DNA of 23,862 bases from Micromonospora sp. WMMD980 (lineage in GTDB: Bacteria; Actinomycetota; Actinomycetes; Mycobacteriales; Micromonosporaceae), in the NCBI RefSeq assembly GCF_029626035.1, contig NZ_JARUBE010000001.1, forward strand, positions 1-23,862. The letters are read 5' to 3'. Shown here piece after piece: positions 1-7,084 of the stretch. The notes below the pieces were generated by a model that worked only from the letters and a program-made list of their open reading frames with translations, did not search any database and was not told where the DNA came from. Position 1 is the first letter of the stretch; every line of letters begins with the position of its first letter. The position numbers were made by a program, and so were the translations under genes.

Positions 1-2
1 GG

Positions 3-620
3 CCGCACCTCGAAGAGGCAGGGTGGCGGGTGGCGGTCCTGGACCTTCGCGCTCTGGTCGAGTCACCGTCCTTCCACGCGGCGGTCTGCGAGTCCGCCGC
101 CGACATCACCCGGGGCACGCCCACCGTGGTCGTGGGCCACAGCCGCGCCGGTCCCTATCTGCCCGGCATCGCCGACGCCGTCGGTGGCGACCGGCTCGAC
201 GTCGTCTTCATGGATGCCCGCCTGCCACATCCGGGGACGAGTTGGTTAGGGTCGCTGCCGCCGGAGCAGGCCACATGGTTGCGCGAGCTGGCGGCTCCCG
301 GCCGGCTGCCGACGTGGGACACCTGGTTCCCCACCCACTCGATCGCCGAGATCCTGCCCGACCCGGAACAGCGGCGACGGGTGCTGCACGGCTTACCCGA
401 GCTTCCGTGGCAGCTCGTCTCCGAGGTGCTACCGGCACCAGGGCGGGGGTGGCACTCTGCCGGACGGGTCTACCTCCAGTTAAGCGCCGCGTACCAGGCC
501 ACGGCGGTGCAGGCGGAGGAACGTGGATACCGGGTCCGGAGCCTGGACGCCGAACATCTGGCGATGATCACTCAGCCGGCGAGGGTGGCCGATCTGCTGC
601 TGTCGGCCCTGCTGCCGTAA
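3..620 (+). CDS. Alpha/beta-hydrolase family protein, 5' end cut by window edge
   Basis: The frame is open to the left edge. The residues before the first possible GTG (position 30), PHLEEAGWR, read as the helix-to-strand segment that precedes VAVLDLR in this fold, so the true start is probably upstream and outside the window. The nucleophile elbow GHSRAG is encoded at about 135-152. A late EHLAMI segment near 555 offers the catalytic histidine, and VVFMDA near 205 follows a core strand. This is the layout of a small serine alpha/beta hydrolase of the esterase type. The substrate cannot be told. The gene ends in TAA 31 bases before the left copy of the tRNA-derived repeat, so it is probably the chromosomal gene that lay downstream of tRNA-Arg before integration. 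Confidence 0.75.
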   Translation, partial: PHLEEAGWRVAVLDLRALVESPSFHAAVCESAADITRGTPTVVVGHSRAGPYLPGIADAVGGDRLDVVFMDARLPHPGTSWLGSLPPEQATWLRELAAPGRLPTWDTWFPTHSIAEILPDPEQRRRVLHGLPELPWQLVSEVLPAPGRGWHSAGRVYLQLSAAYQATAVQAEERGYRVRSLDAEHLAMITQPARVADLLLSALLP

Positions 621-651
621 GGCGGCGGTGTCCAACTCCTGGCAGTTACCG

Positions 652-695
652 GTGCGCCCGGCAGGATTCGAACCTGCGGCCTTGGGATTAGAAGT
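652..695 (-). repeat. Orphan 3' fragment of tRNA-Arg(UCU); att-type direct repeat, left copy
   Basis: These 44 bases are identical to 10173-10216. They cover the anticodon loop, variable loop, T arm and 3' acceptor strand of the tRNA-Arg gene, plus one base beyond its 3' end. The 5' half of the tRNA is absent here, so the copy cannot be functional. A 3' tRNA duplicate at a distance from the intact gene is the classic product of site-specific integration by a tyrosine recombinase at a tRNA. Confidence 0.9.
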
Positions 696-732
696 TGAAT
701 TCCGCACGGGTTAGCGCGTTGTCATGAGTGGC

Positions 733-766
733 TAGGGGTGTCTATCTGTCCTGGTAGACACCCCTA
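733..766. terminator. Perfect 12-bp hairpin beside the left att repeat
   Basis: TAGGGGTGTCTA at 733-744 and its exact complement at 755-766 flank a 10-nt loop. No T-run follows on either strand. It lies between the orphan tRNA fragment and the 3' end of the Mrr-domain gene, so it could terminate that leftward transcript. It could instead be part of the element's recombination site. The remaining bases from 767 to 895 hold no gene I can support. Confidence 0.5.
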
Positions 767-895
767 TGCTTGCCGGTCCGTGTCAGCTCGTGATGCCGGG
801 TCCAACGGCGTCCGGGCTCACAGCGGGCACACCTGCACGACGGTCGGCGCGTAGTGCAGGCGTGGGTAGGTGGCCTCTGTAGAGCTGAACCCAAT

Positions 896-2530
896 CTAGC
901 GTAAACCGAAGCTGCGGATGAGATGAGGCCGCTCATTCAGTAGAAACTCCAAGCGGGCGTCATTCCAAACTTCGATTATTGGGCGCTGCCCACGGGAATT
1001 GTGTCGTTCGATCCAGGCGATGGCGTCAGAGGTGAAGCGTCCACTAGTCGCCAGAACAAGCACATCGAATGGCGGATTGTCCCAGTGGCTGATGCTTACG
1101 ACGGCTTGGCTTGCATCAGTATCACGGATGGCGCGGGAGAGCCAATGCTTGCATTGAATTGCGACTCGCTGTGAACTATGCCCGCTCAATGGATCTTTGC
1201 GAAGGCGCATGGCACTCACATCACGCCCATGGTCGGCGGCGTTGGTGTGCATAAGCCAATCGACGTTTTCGTAACCCTCGGTCTCGACAACAAGCTGGAA
1301 GATAAGACGCTCAAAGGCGGTGAAGTCAATCTTCTCCCACGCCAATTCTAAGCCCGCTCGCCTGACGGGAAGGTCAACCGGCGAATATGCCATAGCGTCT
1401 TCGAGTTGGAGTGCTCGGGAGAAAAGTATGTGCGAAATCGTCGACTGTGGCAAGCGTGAGTCGCGCCGATAAACGCTTACGTCCCAACCTTGGGCGTAGG
1501 CGCGATCGACGTCTCCCGAGATTCTAGTTATTGCGCTGTTCGCGGCCTGCTTTGCAGGCACCCGTTCCCTCGCCATGTAAGCGGCGCTATCTCTTGCTGC
1601 TCGCCAGATGAAGTAGTACATCTGACCGATTGAGTACCAACGCAGCGCGTGGCGGAAAACCTCTTCTGTCCGTTGCCCTGGCGTAAAATCGAGCCCATGT
1701 CGTTTGAGCATGTGAACCAAATAGGCTTTGCACTCCGACACCGCGAGGTCGAACCAGAAGTCCGAGAACTGGTCCGTCCAACGGTCGGGCCAGTTGTCCC
1801 GAGAGATTATCTGGGAAAGTCCCTTGAGGTATTCTCGAAGCCGACTCTCCACATCGCCAGTGCCTGTCAGATAATAAGACGCAAGCATTGGGTAATGTTG
1901 GTTGTCAAGCGTGCCATCGTCCTTCCATACGAAAGCATCGGATGACGAAGAGGGATGTATCTGTAGAATCCCTCGGTCGATGAGGGCTTTGAGCAGCTTC
2001 AGATCAAGGTCTGATGTAGGCGTTAAGGGGGTGCCTCGTTCTACGACTGGAACGGTAACTCCTTCGGAGACCTCTTCTCCGTCTTCGAATAATGCGGCCA
2101 CCGCTAGAGCCGATGGCAGATCGAGATCTTCGGCACGAATCGGTGACCCGCTCTCCGCTACTTCGAAGTGCTCGGAGATCGCAGCCTGCATAGCTGCCGC
2201 CGCTCTACGTCGGTCAGCTTCCAGTCGTTGCTTCTCTGATTCGACGCAGGTCCGGCAACGGGTGGGTGCGAAGCGGTGGCCGGAGGTCCATTCCGAACGA
2301 GTTCTGTATATGAATCCCTTGCCGCACTCAACGCATGACTTGCTGGACGAGCGGGCATAGCAAGATTCCGAGACGGTCTTGCTGATCTTATGTGCGGGCT
2401 GTTCAAAGCGCTCTGATAATTCTTTTACTGTCCATGAGAAGGAGCCGTCGTCTTCAGTAGCCCAATACATCGAGCAGAGATCAGCAAGTGTCGCATCCTC
2501 AGCTTCGACCTCGACCTTGAACTCCGGCAC
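896..2530 (-). CDS. Large protein with C-terminal Mrr-type restriction endonuclease domain
   Basis: The 544-residue product starts at GTG 2530 with GGGAGG five bases upstream. An N-terminal helical segment (about 37-53, VKELSERFEQPAHKISKTV) looks like a helix-turn-helix. A zinc-ribbon-like pair follows, CVEC near 66 and CRTC near 92. The middle is long and helical, and I do not recognise it. The C-terminal part begins FERLIFQLVVETEGYENV and contains AADHGRDVSAMR and VAIQCKHW. This matches the Mrr branch of the PD-(D/E)xK fold, with the acidic GRD and the QCK as metal-site residues. The base composition is visibly poorer in GC than the neighbours, which suggests recent acquisition. A DNA-targeting defence role is plausible from the domain and the island setting, but no methylase or partner gene adjoins it. 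Confidence 0.7.
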   Translation of the reverse strand: MPEFKVEVEAEDATLADLCSMYWATEDDGSFSWTVKELSERFEQPAHKISKTVSESCYARSSSKSCVECGKGFIYRTRSEWTSGHRFAPTRCRTCVESEKQRLEADRRRAAAAMQAAISEHFEVAESGSPIRAEDLDLPSALAVAALFEDGEEVSEGVTVPVVERGTPLTPTSDLDLKLLKALIDRGILQIHPSSSSDAFVWKDDGTLDNQHYPMLASYYLTGTGDVESRLREYLKGLSQIISRDNWPDRWTDQFSDFWFDLAVSECKAYLVHMLKRHGLDFTPGQRTEEVFRHALRWYSIGQMYYFIWRAARDSAAYMARERVPAKQAANSAITRISGDVDRAYAQGWDVSVYRRDSRLPQSTISHILFSRALQLEDAMAYSPVDLPVRRAGLELAWEKIDFTAFERLIFQLVVETEGYENVDWLMHTNAADHGRDVSAMRLRKDPLSGHSSQRVAIQCKHWLSRAIRDTDASQAVVSISHWDNPPFDVLVLATSGRFTSDAIAWIERHNSRGQRPIIEVWNDARLEFLLNERPHLIRSFGLR

Positions 2531-2726
2531 GAGACCTCCCTGGCCGTTCGTTAACCCGCCCTGGGACTTACAAATGCTCGGCAGGTAGGTTGCGTTTCCA
2601 TTTCAATTCGACGGCTGCGAGTCATGTCGACAGCCAGTCTAGTGCTGGCCCTAGCGATTAGCTTTCGGGTGAAGTGGCAGGTCGAAGTGGTCTGCCCACC
2701 CGAATATGTCGTCCTTCAGATGTTCG

Positions 2727-3221
2727 CTATTTCTGATTCTCGATCGGCGGCGAAAAGTAGAGTCCCAACATCTGAGTTGTCCAGTCGGCTTGGCGAACTT
2801 CGCCTCGCGGGCCGAATTCCGAGAACCAAGGCTTGATGTCAAAAACGGGGCTGCCGCTAACCGCGTCCAGATCCTCAACGTGAAGGTCAAGACCCTCAAC
2901 TTTGATGAGGCGGCACCGGGATACGCCTAGCCAGTTGATGCGGCGCATGTTGCGGTGGCCGAAGATGCCTACCTCGGGCCACTCGGGGTTGTCTCTCGGG
3001 CGGCGAGCACCAAGATGCAGATCGGTAGGATCTGTGAGGTGGAAGCGGAAGACGATTTCTAGGTGAGAGAACTCATCAAGCCCTTTGGTGGCAGCCGGCG
3101 AGAAGCGTTCGCCATCGATTCGGACGATCGCTCGGCTGCCGCCCCAGTAGTCGTCGGTCGGCTCGGTTCGCCCGCCTACGACGTGCGCAATGGGTTCGAC
3201 GGTGAATCTTTCGGCTGTCAT
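2727..3221 (-). CDS. TrmO/TsaA-family (UPF0066) tRNA methyltransferase-like protein
   Basis: The start is ATG 3221, with GGAGG seven bases upstream, giving 164 residues. The order of conserved segments fits the UPF0066 family: an N-terminal F-x-V-x-PIA-H strand (about 5-12), FSHLEIVFRFH (about 50), ARRPRDNPEWPEVGIFGHR (about 70-88), INWLGVSRCRL, LDAVSGSPVFDIKPWFSEF and a final PRGEVRQADW. Characterised members (E. coli TrmO) N6-methylate t6A37 of tRNA using S-adenosylmethionine. Whether this copy acts on tRNA is not shown. It lies 28 bases after the stop of the HTH-TPR regulator on the same strand, so the two are probably one transcript. Longer in-frame upstream sequence is an Arg-rich shadow of the regulator gene. 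Confidence 0.8.
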   Translation of the reverse strand: MTAERFTVEPIAHVVGGRTEPTDDYWGGSRAIVRIDGERFSPAATKGLDEFSHLEIVFRFHLTDPTDLHLGARRPRDNPEWPEVGIFGHRNMRRINWLGVSRCRLIKVEGLDLHVEDLDAVSGSPVFDIKPWFSEFGPRGEVRQADWTTQMLGLYFSPPIENQK

Positions 3222-3249
3222 CGCGGCCTCCGGTCTTCGGGGTTGCTGT

Positions 3250-4701
3250 TTAGGCGAACGCTGCCAGGTAGCTCTTCGCTCGCGTGTCGATGTCTCGGAC
3301 TGCTCGGATGTTGCGGCGCGTGTAGGGGGCAAGGATGGCGCGCATGTCGGCGGCAACTTGGCGTGTGCGGCCCGAGCGGACGCCGTCCATCGCGTCCAGC
3401 GCGCGGGACCACGTGCCGCAGGCTTCCTCGATCTCGCCCTGTCGTGCCTGCACTGCTCCCATGTATCCGAGGGTGACTGCATGGGTGCGCGTAAAGGCCG
3501 AGGCTTTCCGGGTCCTCACGCTGCGGCGGAAGTGTCTCGCCGCGCCCGCCAAGTCGCCCGTATCGCGAAGCGCGCAGGCAGTTTCGTGAGCCAGGCTGGC
3601 TTCCGCGAAGAAGAAGACCCTCCCGGGTTCGTCGTCGCCTTGGGTGGCGGAGGAGAGGTCATCCTCGGCACGGAGTAGCGCGCGGGCGGAGCGTTGTTTC
3701 TCGCCGTTCACCGCGAGCGCGCGAGCGTAGACAACGCCGAGTAGTGCGCGCTCTCTCGGGGAGGCGGACTCGTAGCGCTCACCGTCGACGGAAGCCGCCG
3801 CCAGGTCGAGAGCGTGCTTGTGGTGCCCGAGGTCGACGGCCTGGTGCGCCATTGCGCGTAGGACGTGGCCTGCCATCGCAGGATTGTCGGCCTCGGCGGC
3901 CAGCTTCACTGCCACGTTGAAATAGTGCTGGCCGACGTTGTGTTCGCCGTTGTCGAACGCCATCCAGCCCGCCAGGTAGGCCAGCTCACTGGCGGCGGTG
4001 AACATGTCACGTCTGAGGGTTTCGTCGGCGTACCGGCCGCGTAGGTAGTTCGCCACGTCGGAGGTGAGGTACTGGACGACTGCCGAGCGGGCGTGTCCGC
4101 CACCTCGCCGCTGGTCAACGCGTGAGAACAGCGAAACCATGTCGGTCACTGCCTCGACGTCGCCCTTACTCACGTTCCGGCCAGCTCCTGCACCACGGGT
4201 CTGGCCACGCTCGGCCATGTGCGTCCACCAGCGATCGGTTGGCAGCGCCAGCGCGGCGAGCGAGTAGGCGGCAGTGCTGAGAACGCGTCTGCGTTCAGCG
4301 TCCACGTCGACTCTCCCGAGTTCGGTTAGCGATGACAGCGTATCGACCTGCCAACCGAGCATGTCCGTTGAGGACAGCGGTTGGCCGGGCAACCCGATCT
4401 CGTCGAGAGTGACGACCCGACCGAGCTTTCGAGACAGCGCCTCACAGAGCAGCAGAGGTGCCCGGCCGGAGGGTTTGGAGCCAGCGATCCAGTGAGAGAC
4501 GTGGGAGCGGCCTACTCCGACGAACTCGTTGGCGTTGCTCTCCTGGGCGACGCGGACCAGCGCTCGTGCAACCTCGGCGTGAGACATTCCCGCCTCCGCG
4601 ATGACGGCTGCGAGCTTGGCATTTCCGGGTCCTGGTTGCGGCACAGCGCCCCCCGCCTTTAGTCGATCTTTCACCACGTTCACCGCTTCGACGTGCGTCA
4701 C
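3250..4701 (-). CDS. HTH (XRE-like) regulator with C-terminal TPR repeats
   Basis: The first about 100 residues contain an XRE-like helix-turn-helix, NAKLAAVIAEAGMSHAEVARAL, with the recognition part in GRSHVSHWIAG followed by PLLLCEALSRKLGRVVTLDEIGL. The rest is an array of helical pairs of the tetratricopeptide type (for example AGHVLRAMAHQAVDLGHHKHALDLA and ASLAHETACALRDTGDLAGAARHF). This architecture is common in actinomycete regulators that sense small peptides or partner proteins. GTG 4701 is chosen (483 residues), but there is no good ribosome binding site and a GTG at 4683 is an alternative. An 8-bp inverted repeat straddles the upstream region. The gene reads toward the TrmO-like gene and diverges from the small-protein/MurC-like operon, which it may control. 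Confidence 0.75.
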   Translation of the reverse strand: MTHVEAVNVVKDRLKAGGAVPQPGPGNAKLAAVIAEAGMSHAEVARALVRVAQESNANEFVGVGRSHVSHWIAGSKPSGRAPLLLCEALSRKLGRVVTLDEIGLPGQPLSSTDMLGWQVDTLSSLTELGRVDVDAERRRVLSTAAYSLAALALPTDRWWTHMAERGQTRGAGAGRNVSKGDVEAVTDMVSLFSRVDQRRGGGHARSAVVQYLTSDVANYLRGRYADETLRRDMFTAASELAYLAGWMAFDNGEHNVGQHYFNVAVKLAAEADNPAMAGHVLRAMAHQAVDLGHHKHALDLAAASVDGERYESASPRERALLGVVYARALAVNGEKQRSARALLRAEDDLSSATQGDDEPGRVFFFAEASLAHETACALRDTGDLAGAARHFRRSVRTRKASAFTRTHAVTLGYMGAVQARQGEIEEACGTWSRALDAMDGVRSGRTRQVAADMRAILAPYTRRNIRAVRDIDTRAKSYLAAFA

Positions 4702-4704
4702 AGA

Positions 4705-4742
4705 GTACCTACGGGCTGTGGTTTGCGATTCGCTGTAGGTAC
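4705..4742. promoter_or_regulatory. Inverted repeat GTACCTAC / GTAGGTAC upstream of the HTH-TPR gene
   Basis: GTACCTAC at 4705-4712 and its reverse complement GTAGGTAC at 4735-4742 are separated by 22 bases, placing their centres 30 bp apart. The pair begins three bases upstream of the chosen GTG, in the divergent intergenic region. It is a candidate operator for autoregulation by the adjacent HTH-TPR protein; that link is inference. Confidence 0.45.
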
Positions 4743-4861
4743 GCAAGACAGCGGCCAACCCGGTGCACATTAGGCCATATCCCCTCCGTCTTGCATACCG
4801 GAGACCGCAGTGGGCTCCCCATTGCTACGAGCGGTGCGCGCCGTGGTGGTGGGCGATGGGC

Positions 4862-4908
4862 GGGGCACGCCGTGTGACCAGCGTGGATGGATTTACGCGG
4901 CGTGCCCC
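4862..4908 (+). promoter_or_regulatory. 11-bp leader hairpin ahead of the small-protein/MurC-like operon
   Basis: GGGGCACGCCG at 4862-4872 pairs exactly with CGGCGTGCCCC at 4898-4908 around a 25-nt loop. The right arm ends about 8 bases before the GGAGG that serves GTG 4931. It could be an mRNA leader structure, a terminator-like attenuator or an operator. Confidence 0.45.
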
Positions 4909-4930
4909 ACCCCCCTTGGAGGCAGATCAC

Positions 4931-5212
4931 GTGACGACTTACCTCGGTGGTGGTCAGGTCGACATCGCGCAAGCCGAGCTAAACCGGCACGCGGTATCGA
5001 GTGCAGATGGACGATGCATCGGCTGTGGGTCGCTTGGGTCGTGCTCCGTCCGTGACAGCGCCGTGCGGGTGTTCCGCATCGCGCTGCGTCTACCGCGACG
5101 GGTCCCGGGAGCGACGCGTCCGGAGTTGATCGGCGCACGACGGGTGGGCGGACCGCACTACTTCGGCGTAGCGCCACGGATCGCTGCCGAGTCGGCCCCT
5201 TCTCATGGATGA
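4931..5212 (+). CDS. Small protein of unknown function with CxxC motif
   Basis: GTG 4931 is preceded by TTGGAGG at a spacing of about 7 bases, giving 93 residues. A GRCIGCGSLGSC segment (about 28-39) supplies three cysteines that could bind a metal. The basic middle part LRLPRRVPGATRPELIG looks structured and is followed by a less regular tail. I do not recognise a named family. Proteins of this look seem to recur beside HTH-TPR regulators in actinomycetes, but this is an impression from memory and not a search result. It diverges from the regulator across a 229-bp gap with two inverted repeats, and its stop overlaps the next start by 8 bases. Confidence 0.55.
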   Translation: MTTYLGGGQVDIAQAELNRHAVSSADGRCIGCGSLGSCSVRDSAVRVFRIALRLPRRVPGATRPELIGARRVGGPHYFGVAPRIAAESAPSHG

Positions 5213-5564
5213 CGACGATGACCTGGTCCGTCCCAGGCACCGCCCGCACCGGTCGCGCCGCTTCCCCGGCGGTCGGCCATGTGCCTGCCCAACCTGCCGC
5301 ACCTCGCGCAAGGGCCGCCGGCCCTCTCCTTCGCCAATGTGGCCTGGCAACTCGGTTTCCGGCCCTGGCTACCCGTCCTCGGAGGCCGAGTCGATTAACG
5401 GGCCGGCGCAGATCAATTGGACCCACGCGGCCGAGGTGATGACCCGGGGCCAGGTCGGCCGTGCCCGAGGAATCGCACGAGTGGAGGGAGGTGAACCGCT
5501 TCGTACGTCTGCTCCTGGCAACAATCCCCCAGTTCTACCGAAGGAGACACGACACCATGACTGA
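5205..5564 (+). CDS. Small basic hypothetical protein with CACPTC motif
   Basis: The frame runs 119 residues from ATG 5205. That ATG overlaps the stop of the upstream gene by 8 bases, and its own TGA overlaps the murC-like start by 8 bases, an arrangement that favours translational coupling through all three genes. An acidic start (MDDDDD) is followed by an Arg-rich stretch and CACPTC near residue 35, then low-complexity Pro/Ser sequence and INWTHAAEVMTRGQVGRARG. I recognise no family. Codon choice is less clearly coding in the last third, so the true protein may be shorter. Confidence 0.45.
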   Translation: MDDDDDLVRPRHRPHRSRRFPGGRPCACPTCRTSRKGRRPSPSPMWPGNSVSGPGYPSSEAESINGPAQINWTHAAEVMTRGQVGRARGIARVEGGEPLRTSAPGNNPPVLPKETRHHD

Positions 5565-7002
5565 CACGATCACTGGTAACCCGACGATCGAGGCGTACGA
5601 CGGTCCGATCGACCTGTCCCGCCCGCACTTCGTGGGCGTCGGCGGCTGCGCGATGTCCGGCCTGGCCCGGCTGCTGGCCGAGATGGGCCACCAGGTCACC
5701 GGAAGCGACCTACACGACTCGGCGGCTCTCGCGGCGCTGCGTACGGCCGGCGTCCGGGTGCAGGTCGGCCACGACGCGGTGTACATCGAGGGCGCGTCGT
5801 GCGTCGTCTACACGACCGTTGCGCAGAACGCGCCGGAGGTCCGCGCGGCGCGTGTCGCCGGCATCCCGGTGGTGCACCGGGCGCAGGTTCTGGACAGGCT
5901 GGCCGCCGGGCGGCGGCTGGTGGCGGTGTCCGGGTCGCACGGCAAGTCCACGACGACCGGCATGCTCGCGCACATCCTGCGCACCCTCGGGCAGGACCCG
6001 ACGTACCTCATCGGGGCCGACCTGAACGGGCCAAGCTCGGGCGCCCACCTCGGCGCGTCCCGGCTGCTGGTCGCGGAGGCAGACGAGTCGGACCGGTCGT
6101 TCCACTTCCTGGCCCCGTCAATCGCGGTCATCACCAACGTGACCGACGACCACCCGGAGAACTTCACCGACCACGCCGACGTGCTGCGCGCCTACGTCGG
6201 GTTCGGGGCGCGGATCGCACCGCACGGGTTCCTGATCGTCAACGCCGACTGCGTGGGCGCGACGGTGGCCGCCGATGTCATCGCCGCCGAGCGACCCGAT
6301 CTGACGGTGCTGCGCTACGGCCGCGACCGGGCGGCGGACGTGCGGCTGCTGGACGTGCACGCCGAGGGGTGGAGCGCGTCGGGGTCGGTGCGGATGCCCA
6401 ACGGCGTCGTGGTCGGGGTGACCCTGCCGCGACCGGCCACGCACCACCTGGACAACGCGGTGGCGGCCGTGGCGTGCGCGGTGGCGCTCGGGCTCGACCC
6501 CGCCGACGTGGCCGGCGCGGCGTGCACGTTCGGCGGGGTGCGCCGTCGGTTCGAGCACATCGACACCCGCTCCGGGGTGACGGTGATCGACTCGTACGCC
6601 GATCACCCGAACGAGATCGCCGCCGACCTGGACGCCGCGCGCACCCTGGCGCGGGGTCGGGTGTTCGTGGTGTTCCAGCCGTCCGGACACGCCCGGGTCC
6701 TGGCCTTCGGCAACCGCATCGGTGGGGTCTTGGCGGAGAAGGCCGACTACGTGCTGCTGCTCGACGTGCACGGCACCGTGCCGGAGGGTCGACCGATCGC
6801 GGACGGCACGGCCATCCTGGGGCGGCTGCGTGACGGCGACTACTGCCTGCCGCTCGGCCCCGACCACGCCGCCCGGATCGTCGGTCGGATGGCCGGCCGC
6901 GGTGATGTGGTGCTGACCATGGGCACCGGCGACGTCACCGGTTACGGCCCGGCGATCCTCGACGCCCTGAGCAGCCGGTCCGAGGTCGCGTTGTCCGCGT
7001 GA
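5557..7002 (+). CDS. MurC-like Mur ligase paralogue (UDP-MurNAc:L-Ala ligase family)
   Basis: ATG 5557 is preceded by AAGGAG; the product has 481 residues, close to normal MurC length. MurC family marks appear in order: FVGVGGCAMSGLARLL (about 25-40, UDP-binding Rossmann domain), the ATP loop SGSHGKSTTTGM (about 124-135), EADESDRSF (about 174), TNVTDDHPENF (about 191), GGVRRRFE (about 326) and FQPSGHAR (about 372). MurC normally adds L-Ala to UDP-MurNAc in the cytoplasm. Several canonical positions differ: the DDYxHHP motif reads DSYADHP, FQPHRYSR reads FQPSGHAR, and the usual HNxxNA reads HHLDNA. The ATP site looks intact while the substrate end looks altered. It sits in a mobile island with a MurF-like gene, so a specialised peptide-ligase or resistance role is likelier than housekeeping. 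This is inference. Confidence 0.8.
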   Translation: MTDTITGNPTIEAYDGPIDLSRPHFVGVGGCAMSGLARLLAEMGHQVTGSDLHDSAALAALRTAGVRVQVGHDAVYIEGASCVVYTTVAQNAPEVRAARVAGIPVVHRAQVLDRLAAGRRLVAVSGSHGKSTTTGMLAHILRTLGQDPTYLIGADLNGPSSGAHLGASRLLVAEADESDRSFHFLAPSIAVITNVTDDHPENFTDHADVLRAYVGFGARIAPHGFLIVNADCVGATVAADVIAAERPDLTVLRYGRDRAADVRLLDVHAEGWSASGSVRMPNGVVVGVTLPRPATHHLDNAVAAVACAVALGLDPADVAGAACTFGGVRRRFEHIDTRSGVTVIDSYADHPNEIAADLDAARTLARGRVFVVFQPSGHARVLAFGNRIGGVLAEKADYVLLLDVHGTVPEGRPIADGTAILGRLRDGDYCLPLGPDHAARIVGRMAGRGDVVLTMGTGDVTGYGPAILDALSSRSEVALSA

Positions 7003-7005
7003 CCT

Positions 7006-7061
7006 CTACGCCTGGGCGGTGACAGCGCCGGGTTCCTCGTTCAGCTTGTCCGCGAGCGCTA
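7006..7061 (-). pseudogene. Detached 3' tail of the murF-like gene, left of the IS
   Basis: If 7059-8511 is removed, keeping one CTAG, the murF-like reading frame continues without interruption through this segment. It encodes ALADKLNEEPGAVTAQA and a TAG at 7008-7006. That stop lies only three bases from the TGA of the convergent murC-like gene. The segment now has no start and is cut off from its gene by the IS. Confidence 0.8.
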
Positions 7062-7062
7062 G

Positions 7063-7084
7063 TACGGCAGCCGCCATTCGTGAT
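7063..7084 (+). repeat. IS terminal inverted repeat, left
   Basis: It begins TACGGCAGCCGCC immediately inside the left CTAG and matches the complement of 8490-8511 at 19 of 22 positions. It lies just beyond the transposase stop. Confidence 0.8.

Noticed and set aside
23..691. Open frame of 222 codons over the first hydrolase
   Set aside because: Arg/Gly-rich shadow of the hydrolase in another frame that runs on into the tRNA fragment; no family motifs.
652..695. Second tRNA-Arg gene
   Set aside because: Only the 3' part from the anticodon loop is present; the D arm and 5' acceptor strand are missing.
742..936. Minus-strand frame with several cysteines between the hairpin and the Mrr-domain gene
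   Set aside because: It starts inside the 3' end of the Mrr-domain gene and ends in the hairpin, with no ribosome binding site or coding bias.
5799..6833. Long Arg-rich open frame inside the MurC-like gene
   Set aside because: Composition is that of an off-frame reading of a high-GC gene, and the MurC motifs are all in the other frame.
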